NCBI GenBank assembly: GCA_905221605.1
Contig: CAJNDS010002180.1
Coordinates: 545,763 to 609,762 of the forward strand
Reading direction: 5' to 3'
Origin: Symbiodinium natans
Taxonomy: Eukaryota > Sar > Dinophyceae > Suessiales > Symbiodiniaceae
Length of the DNA: 64,000 nucleotides
Shown here: in pieces, positions 11,524 through 22,600 of the stretch
How positions within the stretch are numbered: position 1 is the stretch's first letter
Layout: each line of letters starts with the position of its first letter
The notes under the pieces: model-generated
What the model was told of the DNA's origin: nothing
Databases searched by the model: none
The model's input: the letters and a program-made list of their open reading frames with translations, nothing else
Translations under genes and position numbers: made by a program

Positions 11524-14500
11524 ATGCCTCTCCGAAACACCACGGGGATGGCCTGTTCATACATGCGCATGGCGCTGGGGCTGGCCGCCTTGAGCGCCCT
11601 TGCGGCAAGAGCCGATGCTTCACCAAAGGCCCCCTGGTTCTTAGCAGGGAGGTTTAGGGTTTAGGGTTTAGGGTTTAGGGTTTAGGGTTTAGCATTTAGG
11701 GTTTAGGGTTTAGGGTTTAGGGTGTAGGGTTTAGGGTTCCTCATTCCCTACTAAGAACCAGCCAGTAAGGTGAACGCCTCCATTGCTTCAGCCTGCTGGT
11801 CTGAGGACCGGGACGTCTCAGGCGGTATAGGCCTGCTGAGCCTGCGCGCGCGTAAGGAGGCTGCGAGCTCGCGGACGCCGAGCCTTCCGACGCCGGAAGT
11901 TCTATATCGCTGGGGCACCAATCACCATAACATCGTTCTGTTGGATACCATCATATATGTACTCGGCTTCGCCGCTCTTCACGTACTTCTCCAGGCTTAC
12001 TTCAAGGACACCGAACCAGAGCATAAAGATGCCAAGCCGCGCCTGGATCTTCTCGACAATGCCAAATTCTGGATGATGGTGCTGATATGTCTAGATCCCG
12101 AGCACACGCGTGGCGGTCCTATGACGCACTTTTTTCAGTTTCACACCCGTGCATTTGCCTTCATCAGTGGATGGGTGACCCGCAACCGAAGACCAGACAG
12201 ATATGGAGTTCAGAGTCTAGGTCAGCAGGTGGCATCCTTGCTACTCTTTGTTGTCTTCTTCGCCCCCGTGGCAAAGTATATCGAGCCAGTCACCGGAGGA
12301 AGATTTCCCAAATCAGTCACCGAGTACTTCGCTGTGATCTACCACACCTTGAAGTACCCCTTTTCCCACACGGGAACCCACATATGGTATGCGCAGGCTC
12401 TGATCTTTTGGCAGCTTTGTGGGTTTCTTCTTGTGAGCCTCCAACCTACAGCCAAGATCCTGGATCGTGGTTTGGAAACCCTAAGCTTTAGACCCTAACT
12501 CCTACGGTTTAGGGTTTAGGGTTTAGGGTTTAGGGTTTCGGGTTTGGGGTTTAAGGTTTAGGGTTTAGGCCTACATGTGCAGCTTAAGCCTAGAACCAAG
12601 AGTAGACTCTCAAACTCTTTTTTTGGGGGGAGGGGGGGTCTTCGGTTCCCGCATTAAGCAAGCCACTTTCACATCTCTTATTTATTCCTAGGGATTACTC
12701 TTGGGGGCCTGGAAGTATAGCATTGTCCAATAATATCGAAAGCTGCTTTCTCACACTCTATCCGGGGGCCCTGAAGAGCATTCAAGGATCCTCTTGTCGT
12801 GTCTTGGCTTTGTGTTCTTCTGGCTCGCTCCACCAATTCCTTTCGCCGTGAGCACCGCTCTGGTCTTTCTGCCCTTCTTCTTCATTGGCCAGGCATTTCC
12901 TATAGAGAGGTGCGGGGATGTGGTGACTCCCCGCTTTGCGCTCCAAAACTAGGTCATTAGCATGACTGGAGCTCTAACTTTCAGAGCCTCCGGCTGGTTG
13001 TAGAGCCCACTACAAGAGTTCGTGCACAAAGTGCTTCCGCGGTTGAGGGAGTCAGGGTTTGAGGCTGGGGGTTTTAAGGCGTCCAGTCATCGAGGGTTAA
13101 GGGGCTGAAGGGTTTGGAAACACCCCTGAGAAGGTTCCCGGGGTTTTTGGGGGGTCCATCGAGGTCCCCACCAATCCCTCAACGGGTTGGCGGATCCCAG
13201 CGGATCCCAAGCTAGAAGTTCACACCCTATCCTTCCAGGACCCTAAACCCTAAACCCGAAACCCTAAACCCTAAAGCATCTTGGTGGTGTTTGACTTTGA
13301 CTATGGTGTCCTTAAGTGTTCTTGTAACCGTAGCGTGTCAGGAAGTTTGGAGACAAGAGACAAGTCTTCGCCAGATTTGGGTGTGTAGCCAAACCCCAAA
13401 CTCCTAAAGCCCCAAGCTCCTAAACTGTAGACCCTAAACCCTAAACCCTAAACCCTAAACCCTAAACCCTAAACCCCAAGAGGTGTGTGAAAGCGCTGCC
13501 TGAGCTGGGCCCGCGGAGCATGTGCACGGGCATCGCTCTGATGACGGCCATCTTCTTCTTTGAGGAGCAGCTTCCTGGTCGCCCAGTGGTCTCCTTTTGG
13601 GGTGTAGGGTTTAGGGTTTAGGATTTCGGGTTTAGGGCTTATGGTTAAGGGTTTCGGGTTTCGGGTTTGGGGTATAAAAAGTTCACAGGGTTGAGGGCTC
13701 GAGGTTCCCTTCTGAAGTAACCCACCAAGAAAACTAAACCCTCATGGTTGCCTAAAGCCTAAACCCTAAACCCTAAACCCTAAACCCTAAACCCTAAACC
13801 CTAAACCCTAAACCCTAAACCCTAAACCCTAAACCCTAAACCCTAAACCCTAAACCCTAAACCCACCAAGGCTTCCCTTCATTCGGGACTTGCTGAGTGT
13901 CACGAACCGGGGCCCCGACACCCTCGAGCCACTTGCTAGCCCAGAGCTACCCTTTTCCCTTTTTTGGGGTTCAAAGTTCAGGGTTCAGGGTTCTAGGGTT
14001 TAGGGTTTAGGGTTTAGGGTTTAGGGTTTAGGGTTTCCCTTATAAAGTAGCCTGCCCACAAAAGGGTGCCCTTATCATAATATGGTTTCTGAGCTACTAA
14101 GGCCGTCAGAACTTGGATTCGCTTCGGTGGTCCAAAATCTTGGGAAGTCGACGTTTATGTCATTGACAAGCTTTGTGAGGCTTGGTAGCCCACTGGAGCC
14201 CCTTTTGCCCCTTTTTAGGGTTTAGGGTTTAGGGTTTCGGGTTTAGGGTTTAGGGGTTTAGGGTTTAGGGTTTAGGGTTTAGGGTTTAGGGTTTAGGGTT
14301 TAGGGTTTAGGGTTTAGGGTAAGCCACCCTAAACCAAGCCTCAAGCTTGGTAGCCCAATGGTGCCCTTGTCCTTTTTTTGGTTCAAGCTTCCAGGTTCCC
14401 TTATAAAGCAACCAACGCCCCAAAAAGGGGGTGCCCTCATTGCAATATGGTTCCTGGGCGACCAAGGAAGGTGCTGGTGTTTTTAGCATGCTTGTGCCCT

Positions 14501-14779
14501 CGCTCAGCGTCCTGGTACACAGACTTGGGCAAGCATTCCTTGTACACCTACCAGCTCCATCAGCTCGTGATCAACGCTTTCGGCGTGGGGTTCATCTACA
14601 AGATGCACGACTTGGCCGAGGCATTGCCACTCTGGGCATATTGGCTCCCATATCTTCTGTTTTGTACACTTCTGAACGCACTGCTGGCTTCCAAGCTCGT
14701 TCGATGGAGCCCCTTGAGCCTGATTCTGGAGCCGACTTGGGTCAACCAGCTCATCAACCAAGTCATCGACCGCCCGTAG
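11524..14779 (+). CDS. Membrane acyltransferase, acyltransferase-3 / fucose 4-O-acetylase type (7 exons)
   Basis: Predicted role: transfer of an acyl (often acetyl) group from the membrane to a sugar or similar acceptor; the substrate is not predictable. Exons 11524-11628, 11770-12455, 12787-12909, 13483-13569, 13871-13927, 14102-14176 and 14467-14779 total 1446 nt, giving 481 residues and a TAG stop. All phases agree. The N-terminus (about residues 9-30) is signal-like. The motif DNAKFWMMVLICLD (about 128-141) and FHTRAFAFISGW (about 159-170) match the N-terminal part of the family. Hydrophobic segments follow (LLLFVVFFAPVA, FVFFWLAPPIPF, FLPFFFIGQAFP). LGKHSLYTYQLHQLV (about 396-410) matches the conserved C-terminal helix. 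Introns 2-6 have donors GATC, GTGC, GCTT, GCCA and GAGG facing AG|GATC, GTGT, GCTT, GCCG and GAAG. The first intron (donor AAG|GCCC, acceptor AAG|GTGA) is the least certain; it has CTGGTTCTTAG ends. Family call by eye, fairly sure. Confidence 0.8.
11629..11769 (+). mobile_element. Intron 1 of the acyltransferase gene, CTGGTTCTTAG inverted-repeat type
   Basis: Inverted ends CTGGTTCTTAGCAGGGA and TCCCTACTAAGAACCAG enclose a TTTAGGG array. Related end sequences occur at about 1572 and 32541-32645. The splice borders are inferred only from frame (GC donor, AG|G acceptor), and no clear target duplication is seen. Confidence 0.55.
12456..12786 (+). mobile_element. Intron 2 of the acyltransferase gene, 6-bp flanking duplication
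   Basis: The left border is AA|GATCCT and the right border is AAG|GATCCT. Removing one copy plus the insert restores ...AKILLSCLGF. The donor is GA. The interior contains TTTAGGG units and a poly-T/G stretch. Confidence 0.8.
12910..13482 (+). mobile_element. Intron 3 of the acyltransferase gene
   Basis: Donor AG|GTGC and acceptor AAGAG|GTGT, a 3-of-4 match. It joins ...FPIER to CVKALPEL. It is 573 bp and includes a CCCTAAA array just before the acceptor. Confidence 0.75.
13570..13870 (+). mobile_element. Introner family A with telomeric filling
   Basis: The GCTT duplication is exact at both borders. The left end CCTGGTCGCCCAGTGG is a variant of the family A end. The right part is a CCCTAAA array ending in CACCAAG. 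The donor is GC. It joins ...FEEQ to LPFIRDLL in frame. Confidence 0.85.
13928..14101 (+). mobile_element. Introner family A
   Basis: Borders GCCA / GCCG. The ends are CTTGCTAGCCCAGAG and TTTCTGAGCTACTAAG. A TTTAGGG array of seven units is embedded after TTCAGGGTTC. The donor is GC. Confidence 0.85.
14177..14466 (+). mobile_element. Introner family A, duplicated left end around a telomeric array
   Basis: Borders GAGG / GAAG with a GA donor. The left-end sequence CTTGGTAGCCCA occurs twice, at 14181 and 14343, with about fifteen TTTAGGG units between. This suggests one copy inserted into, or was duplicated with, another. The right end is TTCCTGGGCGACCAAG. Confidence 0.85.
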
Positions 14780-14999
14780 GTTTAGGGTTTGGGGTTTGGG
14801 GTTTGGGGTTTAGGGTTTAGGGTTTAGGGTTTAGGGTTTAGGGTTTAGGTTTAGGGTTTAGGGTTCGGACTCTTTCACTTCGCGCAGCACGCACAAAGGG
14901 GCGCCCTTGCAGCTCGAATCCCGAGCACACTCCGAACCGAATTGCCGGAGGGTAAAGAGAGATTTGGCCGCCAGCAAGCTTCCCATTGTTTGTTATTGT

Positions 15000-15190
15000 T
15001 ATGTGTTGTTATGATACTTTTCGTATGCATAATTACGTACATATTGCAGAGCAGTACTACACTTGTCTATGGTTGAATCTTTAACCAGTATTTGATTCGA
15101 TGGAGGGTTTGGCTTGTGGAGGCAGCAGACGACTCGGAGAAGAAAATGCCTCTTGGTCCGCAGATGGTTCAAAGCCTCAGGCCTGAGGCG
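15000..15190. other. Spacer between the acyltransferase gene and the coiled-coil gene
   Basis: The AT-richer unique sequence after the acyltransferase stop (14780-15190) holds no supported ORF. It is probably the 3' UTR and a short intergenic spacer, followed by telomeric repeats to about 15300. Confidence 0.4.
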
Positions 15191-15689
15191 CAACTTTAGC
15201 CCTAAACCCTGAACCCTAAACCCTAAACCCTAAACCCTAAACCCTACACCCTACACCCTAAACCCTACACCCTACACCCTGCACCCTGCACCCTACACCC
15301 TAAGCTAGCAGAGGCCTGGCCTCCCGAAAAGAGTTTACAGGGTGGAGATGCCCCCTGCAGTTCGATGCAGATTGCACGCATAGCCATAAGAGGCCCCAGC
15401 AGGCAGGCTTTTCAGTTTTGGGTTTAGGGTTTAATAGGGTTTAGGGTTTAGGGTTTCGGGCATCGGGTTTTGGGTTTTTGGGTTTTGGGGTTTGGGTTTT
15501 TGGGTTTTGGGTTTTGGGGTTTCGGGGTTTTGGGTTTGGGGGTTTCCGTGCGGGACAGGCCAATGTTCGACGCACGAGCCCTAAACCCTAGGACCCCAAA
15601 ACACTACAACCCTAAACCCTAGAACCCCAAAACCCTAAACCCTAAAACCCTAAACCCTAAAATTGTTTAAAACCCCAAGCCCTGAAGGG

Positions 15690-18600
15690 TTGCCCTCGCC
15701 GGGAGAGACGATGTCCGAGGCTCGAGAAGACTCTGAGCGAAAAGGATGCCGAGATCAAGAGGAGCCTGGGCCTGGTTAAATTAAGGCTACCAATGGGGTT
15801 TGGTTTAGGGTTTAGGGTTTAGGGTTTAGGGTTTTAGGGTTTAGGGTTTAGGGTTTAGGGTTTAGGGTTTAGGGTTTAGGGTTTAGGGTTTAGGGTTTAG
15901 GGTTTAGGGTTTAGGGTGCTTAAGAACCCCTCCAAAAATGAATAAACATGTTCTTCCCTGTAGGGGTAATATAGGGATTGTTTTTCCCCACCCTCGCTGT
16001 GGGGTTGTCAGACTTGACCTCAACTTTTCTTCTCGCCCGGAACTCTTCTCCGACTACTCCTCGCTCATCCCTGGAGTGCCCACCCCCAGAGTGTCCTTGG
16101 AGTGCCCAACTCGCAGAAGTGCCCAACCCCAGAGTTTAATACCCTGAATAGGCTGCTTTTTGATTACTTCATAGTAGTTGGGATACGATAATCCCCTGTA
16201 GAACTGACAGTGTACAGTGTACACTTTTGGGGGACTTCTGAACTCAGCAACTAAGACTTCTTCCAACCATACTTCTTACTGCCCATGAACCTGCAAGCAG
16301 AGGCTGGCCACTTCAGATGGGCCTTGCGCGCGACAGCTTTGGTGCAACCCTAGTGACCCGAACCCAGATCTGTAAACCCAAGCAGCACCCCAACCCCGCC
16401 CTAAACCCTAAACCCTAAACCCTAAACCCTAAACCCTAAACTCTATCCCCTAAACCCTAAACCCTAAACTCTAGCCCCTAGACCCTAAACCCTAAACCCC
16501 TAGACCCTGAACCCTAAACCCAAGCTACCCTGAAGCTTGAAGCGCCCGCAAGCTGAGGAGCAAAGAGGAGCAAGCGTCCCTCCAGAAGAAGCTGATGCAA
16601 GCCGACCCTCGGTGGGCTTTGGGGCTCATTTCGACCCCTAAACCCTAAACCCTAAACCCTAAACCCTAAACCCTAAACCCTAAACCCTAAACCCTCAACC
16701 CTCAACCTTAGATAATTCGAAACTCTAAGCTCCACCCGTACGACTCACCTAAACTTCGGATTGCAGCTTCCTTGCTCAGAGCCCTTTTGCGGCAACTCCG
16801 AGTAATGGCACTCATAGCCCCTTGCAAATCGGTGTCCCAATCGAATGCTAGAACCCGTCTTATAGGAACCCCACGAACCCCAATAGAGGTATGGCTACAA
16901 GTAGAAAGTAGGCAAATAGGGTTCGAACCTCTGTCAGGAACCCGCTCCCCCAATGGGGGGTTTGCGAAAACAAGGGACCCCTAATAGTAGAGACCCCCCC
17001 AAATAGTAGGTTTCCTTAGGATAGGGACCCCAATAAGGTACCCCCTAAACCCTAAACACTAAACCCTACACCCTAAACCCTAAACCCAATTTTTGGCTAG
17101 GATCTATGTCAGGAACCCCCTCCCCAAATCAGTCTGAACTCGGATGTTGGAGCGGCTCTTGGAAACGGGTACCGAGGAAGGGAGCTGGTTTAGGGTTTAG
17201 GGTTTAGGGTTTAGGGTTTAGTTTTTACGGTTCAGGGGTTAGGGTTTAGGATTTAGGGTTTGGGCGAATTTGGGTTTAAAGTTTATAAGGTCCAGGGTAT
17301 GGGGTGCAGGGCTTAAGGCTTGTGAGGTTTAGGGTTCTGTAGAGCCTTGGCCAAGCCTGGCACGGATCAATCCCGGCCCAGAAAATCATCCCAAAAAAGT
17401 AGGACCCCCGCCATATTCCTGTGAGTTGGAGTACTATACTTTAATACTTTTGTTGGTTCTGGGTTCCAATTATAGCTACTTGTACCCAAAAAGTATATAC
17501 TTTTTGCACCCTAAACCCTGAACCCTAAACCCTAAACCCTCTACTCCAAAGTAAGGGTCAGGGTGCATGGGCCCTCTGGTGGGGTCCAAACACCGATCCC
17601 TAGACCTCGATGCTGGCGGGCAGGGTTTAGGGCTTAGGGCGTTGGGTTTAGGCTTTAGGGTTTTGTGTATAGGCATTCGGGCCGCTTAGGGTTGAGGGTT
17701 CAGGGCTTAGGGTTCAGGGTTTAGGGTTTAGGGTTCAGGGTTCAGGGTTCAGGGTTCAGGGTTTAGGGTTTAGGGTTTAGGTGTTCCAAACCCGAAGTTC
17801 GAAGTCGCAAGGAAACCGAGAAGCAGGCCCGCGCCCGGGCGGAGAAGGAGAAGGAAGAGCAGATCAAGCAGCAGCATGCCCTGGAGATTGGGATTCATGA
17901 CCCCTTAGTTTTCTGTGTTTTAGGGTTTAGGGTTAAGGGTTTAGGGTTAAGGGTTTAGGGTAACCTAGGACCCAGAGTAGGCCCTTATTCACTTGTTTGG
18001 GGGTTTAGGTTCCCTTCTGTGTCCCTGTAAACCAAAAAAAGGGCACCCCTTTTGACTCCTGGGCTTTTTTTGGGTCTGGGATTTAGGATTGGGAGTTTAC
18101 AGGGCTGAGGGGTTTATGGCCTGAGCCTATACAGCCTAAATCCTGAACCTTGAACCCTAAAAGCCCGAGCCAAGGCAAGAGGAGAAGATCAAGGCTCTCA
18201 AGAAGCAGACAGAAGAGTTGGAGGAGCTCAAGCGTGAGCAGGCCGGGTGCGGAGAGGAAAAGCCTCACGAGCTTGACTTTAGGGTACAGGGTTCAGGGTT
18301 CAGGGTTCAGGGTTCAGAGTTTAGGGTTTAGGGTTTAAGGGTCTAAGGGTCTAAGGGTCGTGTGGACCAGGATTCCCCTCCTCATCCCAGCCATACTGAG
18401 TGACCCAACATTCCCACCCGAGCTGTTTTCCCTCCCAAACACAACCCCCAAGAAAAAACCTTGGACCCTAGTTACCACCCCCTAAACCCTAAACCCTAAA
18501 CCCTAAACCCTAAACCCTAAACCCCCAAACCCTAAACAAGAGACTTGGCTTGGACCTCCCTAAGTAACCGCCCCCCACCCCCCCCCCAGAATTCCTGTAG

Positions 18601-19614
18601 CATCTCATCGAACCGGGAAGTGCGTACTGTTAAGGGTTTAGGGTTAGGCAGGCTTAGGGTTTAGAGTTTAGGGTTTAGGGGAAAAGGCTTTAGGGTTTAG
18701 GGTTTAAGGTTTCGGGCATGGGAGGGGGAAGGGCTTGGGGGTTTGGGGGGTTGGGGTATAATGTTAGGCGAAGGAATCCCTAAACTGCTGAGTCTCTAAA
18801 CTCCGCAACACCTTTTACAGTGAGGGGCCCCCTGCCTATAAGGCCCTACAGCAAGTACTCGAACTTTGAAAGTCCCCTGAGGATAACCTATATCCAACAA
18901 AGATCCTGAGCCCTACACCTTAGATTTAAGACCAAACCCTAGTTATAAAGCCTAAGGCCTATAGCCCTAGGTACCCCAAAACCTTACAAGCAACTTGACG
19001 TGCTTGGTAGCCGAGTGACTTTTCCATTTTGTTGGCTGAAGGTTCCCTTATATAAAGTAGCCAACCCAAAAAAGGGTGCCCTTATTACAAGATGGTTACT
19101 GGGCTACCAAGAGTATTTGATGGGGTTCATGAGGGAGGGGGGTTCAAGACCCAAGGTTAATACTCCCCACTACTCCCTGAGGCTCCCCAAGCCTCCCTAA
19201 GGTTCCCTAGGTACCTAACCCCTCTTGAACCCCCCCAAACCCTGGACCCTGAACCCTAAACCCTGAAAGTATAAGGGGTTCCGCACTGTAAAGCGCTGCC
19301 GGCCTAGAGGCGCGCAAGGAGCGGACGCTTGAGGCCGCCACAGCCGCTGCCGCCCCTTTGCTGCAGCTCTCGGGTTTAGGGGGCTTGGGAGTGAGGCTAA
19401 ACCCTATTAAATTAGGGTTTAGGGTCTAGGGTTTAGGGTGGAGGTGAAAATAAGGGCTGAGGCTGAGGGTGTAAGGTTTAAGAGTTACCGTAAACCCCAA
19501 ACCCGAAACCCGAACCCTAAGGGTTTCGGGCCGGAGCAAGCCGAACTGGACGCCCAACCTTGACGCCCAACCGCTCCAAGCACCCTCGTAACTATATCCC
19601 CCTTGGGAATTAGT

Positions 19615-19657
<43 letters not shown>

Positions 19658-22600
19658 TTGTTTCTATAAAACTCAAGAGGATATTAAACATATCATTTTT
19701 TTAAAGTTTCTAAGGGGAGTATACGTAACTGTCCCCTCAAGCTGTAGCGTTCAACTCTACCTCGGCGGCATAATCTTACAGGTCCTTCCGGGGCCGGGGG
19801 GTGGGGGGGTGGGGGGGCAAGCAGTCACTGGAGTTACCTGGGTATACCCTCACGCCTAAACCCTCAGCCCTAAACCCTAAACCCTAAATGTTCTGGATTC
19901 TTGAGGCTTTCGCAGGCGTTCAGGTTTAGGACCCTCAAGCCCTCTGTGGCATCCGAGCAGCCCGGCTCTAGCAGCGTTTAGGTTTGGGGATTCGGGTTCA
20001 AGTTTTGGGGTTTAGGGGTTTCGGGGTCTAGGGTTAAGGGTTTAGGGCATATGAAACTCCAAACCCCTAGATCCCAAGTCTCAAAACCCCATGACTTCGG
20101 CCCATACGCAGCGTTCAGTTGTTGAGCTGCGGAGGTTTCTCCGGGGAAGATGTATGTACATCACATGCACAACGTAGGTTAGTACTTACAACTCTTCAGC
20201 GCTAAGCCCTAAGCCCCAAGCCCCAAACCCCAAACCCCAAAATCCCAAACCCTAAACCCTAAACCCTAAACCCTAATCAACCTGGAGCCTGCCCAGAAAA
20301 TGGAGAAAGCCGCCTTCAAGAGCGCTGGGGGATCTGACGACGACCAGCTCAAGAAGAAACACGGCGGCCTTTTTGCAGGGTTTTTGGGCTTTAGAGGGTT
20401 TGGGGTTCAGGGTTTGGGGTTTAGGGCTTAGGGTTTAGGGTTTGGGGGCTTAGGGTTGAGGGTTTTCGGTTGCAAGGACTCGGGGCTTACTTTAAGGGAA
20501 GGATTTGGGGTTTTCAGGTTTTTTGGGGGCTCAGGGTTGCTTAGGGTCTTGTGATTGTTTGTTGTTTTGTATGTTATCAGGGCTGCAAGGCAAAGGGGTT
20601 GCAGTAGGGTTTCAGGGTTGCAGAGCTGCGTAGCTTCCATTTTGGCGGAGCGAGACACGTGGCATGGGCGGCCAGCTTGATTCGCAGTCTTCCAAATCTC
20701 AGCTTGTACGTATCATCGAAAGGTCTAAACCCTTAACGAATTTGCCTCCGCTTTATGATGAAGAGAGGAGGAGATCTTAGTTCATTCAGGGCGAGTTATG
20801 ATGGGCAGCCAGCGAGATACTTTTCATGCGGCAAGAATGCTCAGCAGCTCATGGTTTAGGGTTTAGGGTTTACAGGGGTTAGACGGAGCGTGTCGAAAGA
20901 TCCGTCAACCCAAACTAGGATGCCCAGTAGTACCCTCATTCCCTTTTTGGGGGGTTTAGGTTCCCTTATAAACCCCTTTAAGCAAAAAAGGGGCACCCTT
21001 TTTAAGCCTTGGTTACTGGGCAGCCTAGCAAAGTCTCTTGCTGCAAGGAGCCTGAAGGAAGTCCAGACCCTGAAGAAGGAGGCGGACAATGGACATCAGG
21101 GGGTTCTCTAGGGTCGGCCTTTGGGGAAAGTTTTCCTAAACCCTAAACCCTAAACCCTACACCCTGAACCCTAAACCCCAAACCCCAAACCCCAAACCCT
21201 AAACCCTAAACCCTAAACCCTAAACCCTAAACCCTAAACCCTAAACCCTTCGTGGGTTCAAGAGGATCATGTTCAGGATGTTTTTCAGAGGGTTTTAAGG
21301 GCCATCCTAGCTCTAGGGTTTTAGAGAATTTTAAGGTTCATTTTTTAGGGTTTAGGGTTTAGGGTTTAGGGTTTAGGGTTTAGGGTTTAGAATTGTTTGG
21401 TGTGTTAGGTCTTGTGACAGTCTGAAGTAGCGGGTGTTGACCGGAGGGGCTTGGTAGCTTCACGGAGAACATCGGATCATGAACCGGCCCTTTAGAAGGG
21501 TTTGGGGTCTACAGGGCATCTTGGTGTATTTCGCCGGGGCGGCGACAACCCTAAGCTCTCCCATTGACGGGTGGCAAAGTCTAAGTCGCCTAAACCCTAT
21601 GCCCTAAGCCCTAAACCCTGAACCCTAGCCTTAAACCCTAAACCCTAAACCCTAAACCCTCAACAGACACTCAACTCCCAAGCCCAAGGGTTTCGGGATT
21701 AGCGTTGTTTGCTTGCTGGTCCCTGGCCTGGAACAACCGCTCAAACTTCGGCCAATTCGAATCTAAACGGTTTTGGGGTTTAGGGTGTAGGGTTTAGGGT
21801 TCAGGGTTTAGGGTTTAGGGTCGAACCCTAAAGCCTACAGCCTTAACCCCTGGAAGTCTTTAGCCATAGACCCGAAGACCTGAAGCACGAGTGCGTGAGA
21901 TTCTGGAGCCACACTCCAGTTCCCTTCATAGCCTTCTCCTCTCGAAGGTGATTTAGGGTTTAGGGTTTAGGGCTTAGGGTTTAGGGTTTAGGACAAGGGA
22001 AGAACCCCGTAGACCCGAAACCCTGTAGCCAGAATGAACTTGGTCAGCTCATATATCCTAGGCTTGAGGTTTCAGGATTCGACCCTAACCCTAAGCCCTA
22101 AACCCCAAACCCTAAACCCTAAACCCTAAACCCTGAAACCCAACCCCAAACCCTAAACCGTGAACCCTGAACCCTGATGGGGGGCTTCCTGAAACCTGTA
22201 AGCCTTCTCAACCCCTGGGTAGCTACAGCTAGGGTTCGTAGAGCACCCTAAGAACCATAGTCCCTTGAACTCCTAGACGCCCCAATTACCTGAGCTCAAA
22301 ACCCCGAAGCCTCCAAGCCTTAATTTCGGGTTTAGGGTTTACGGTTTAGGGTTTAGGGTTCTAAACGTCTCAAACCCCAAAACACGCTTCAGACATGCCC
22401 AAACGAACCATGCACCCTACAGTAGCTACCTAGACTCATGTCGACTATAGCCCGAGGCCCCCATTCCCAATCCCTTAAACCTAAAACCCTAAACCCTACG
22501 CCCCCAAAAACCCCTAAGCCCCAGTCCCTGAACCCTAAGCCCCAAACCCCTAAACCTGACTTCACACAACAGAAACCTCTCAAGCCCCGATCCCTGAAAC

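Noticed and set aside
16905-16930. A second tRNA-like box B (GGTTCGAACC).
   Set aside because: No box A or stems were found nearby. It is probably chance.
20629-20648. Relic of the dinoflagellate spliced leader (GTAGC..CCATTTTGGC).
   Set aside because: It needs a two-base insertion and loses the TCAAG end. It lies within a coiled-coil-gene intron region, so chance is likely.
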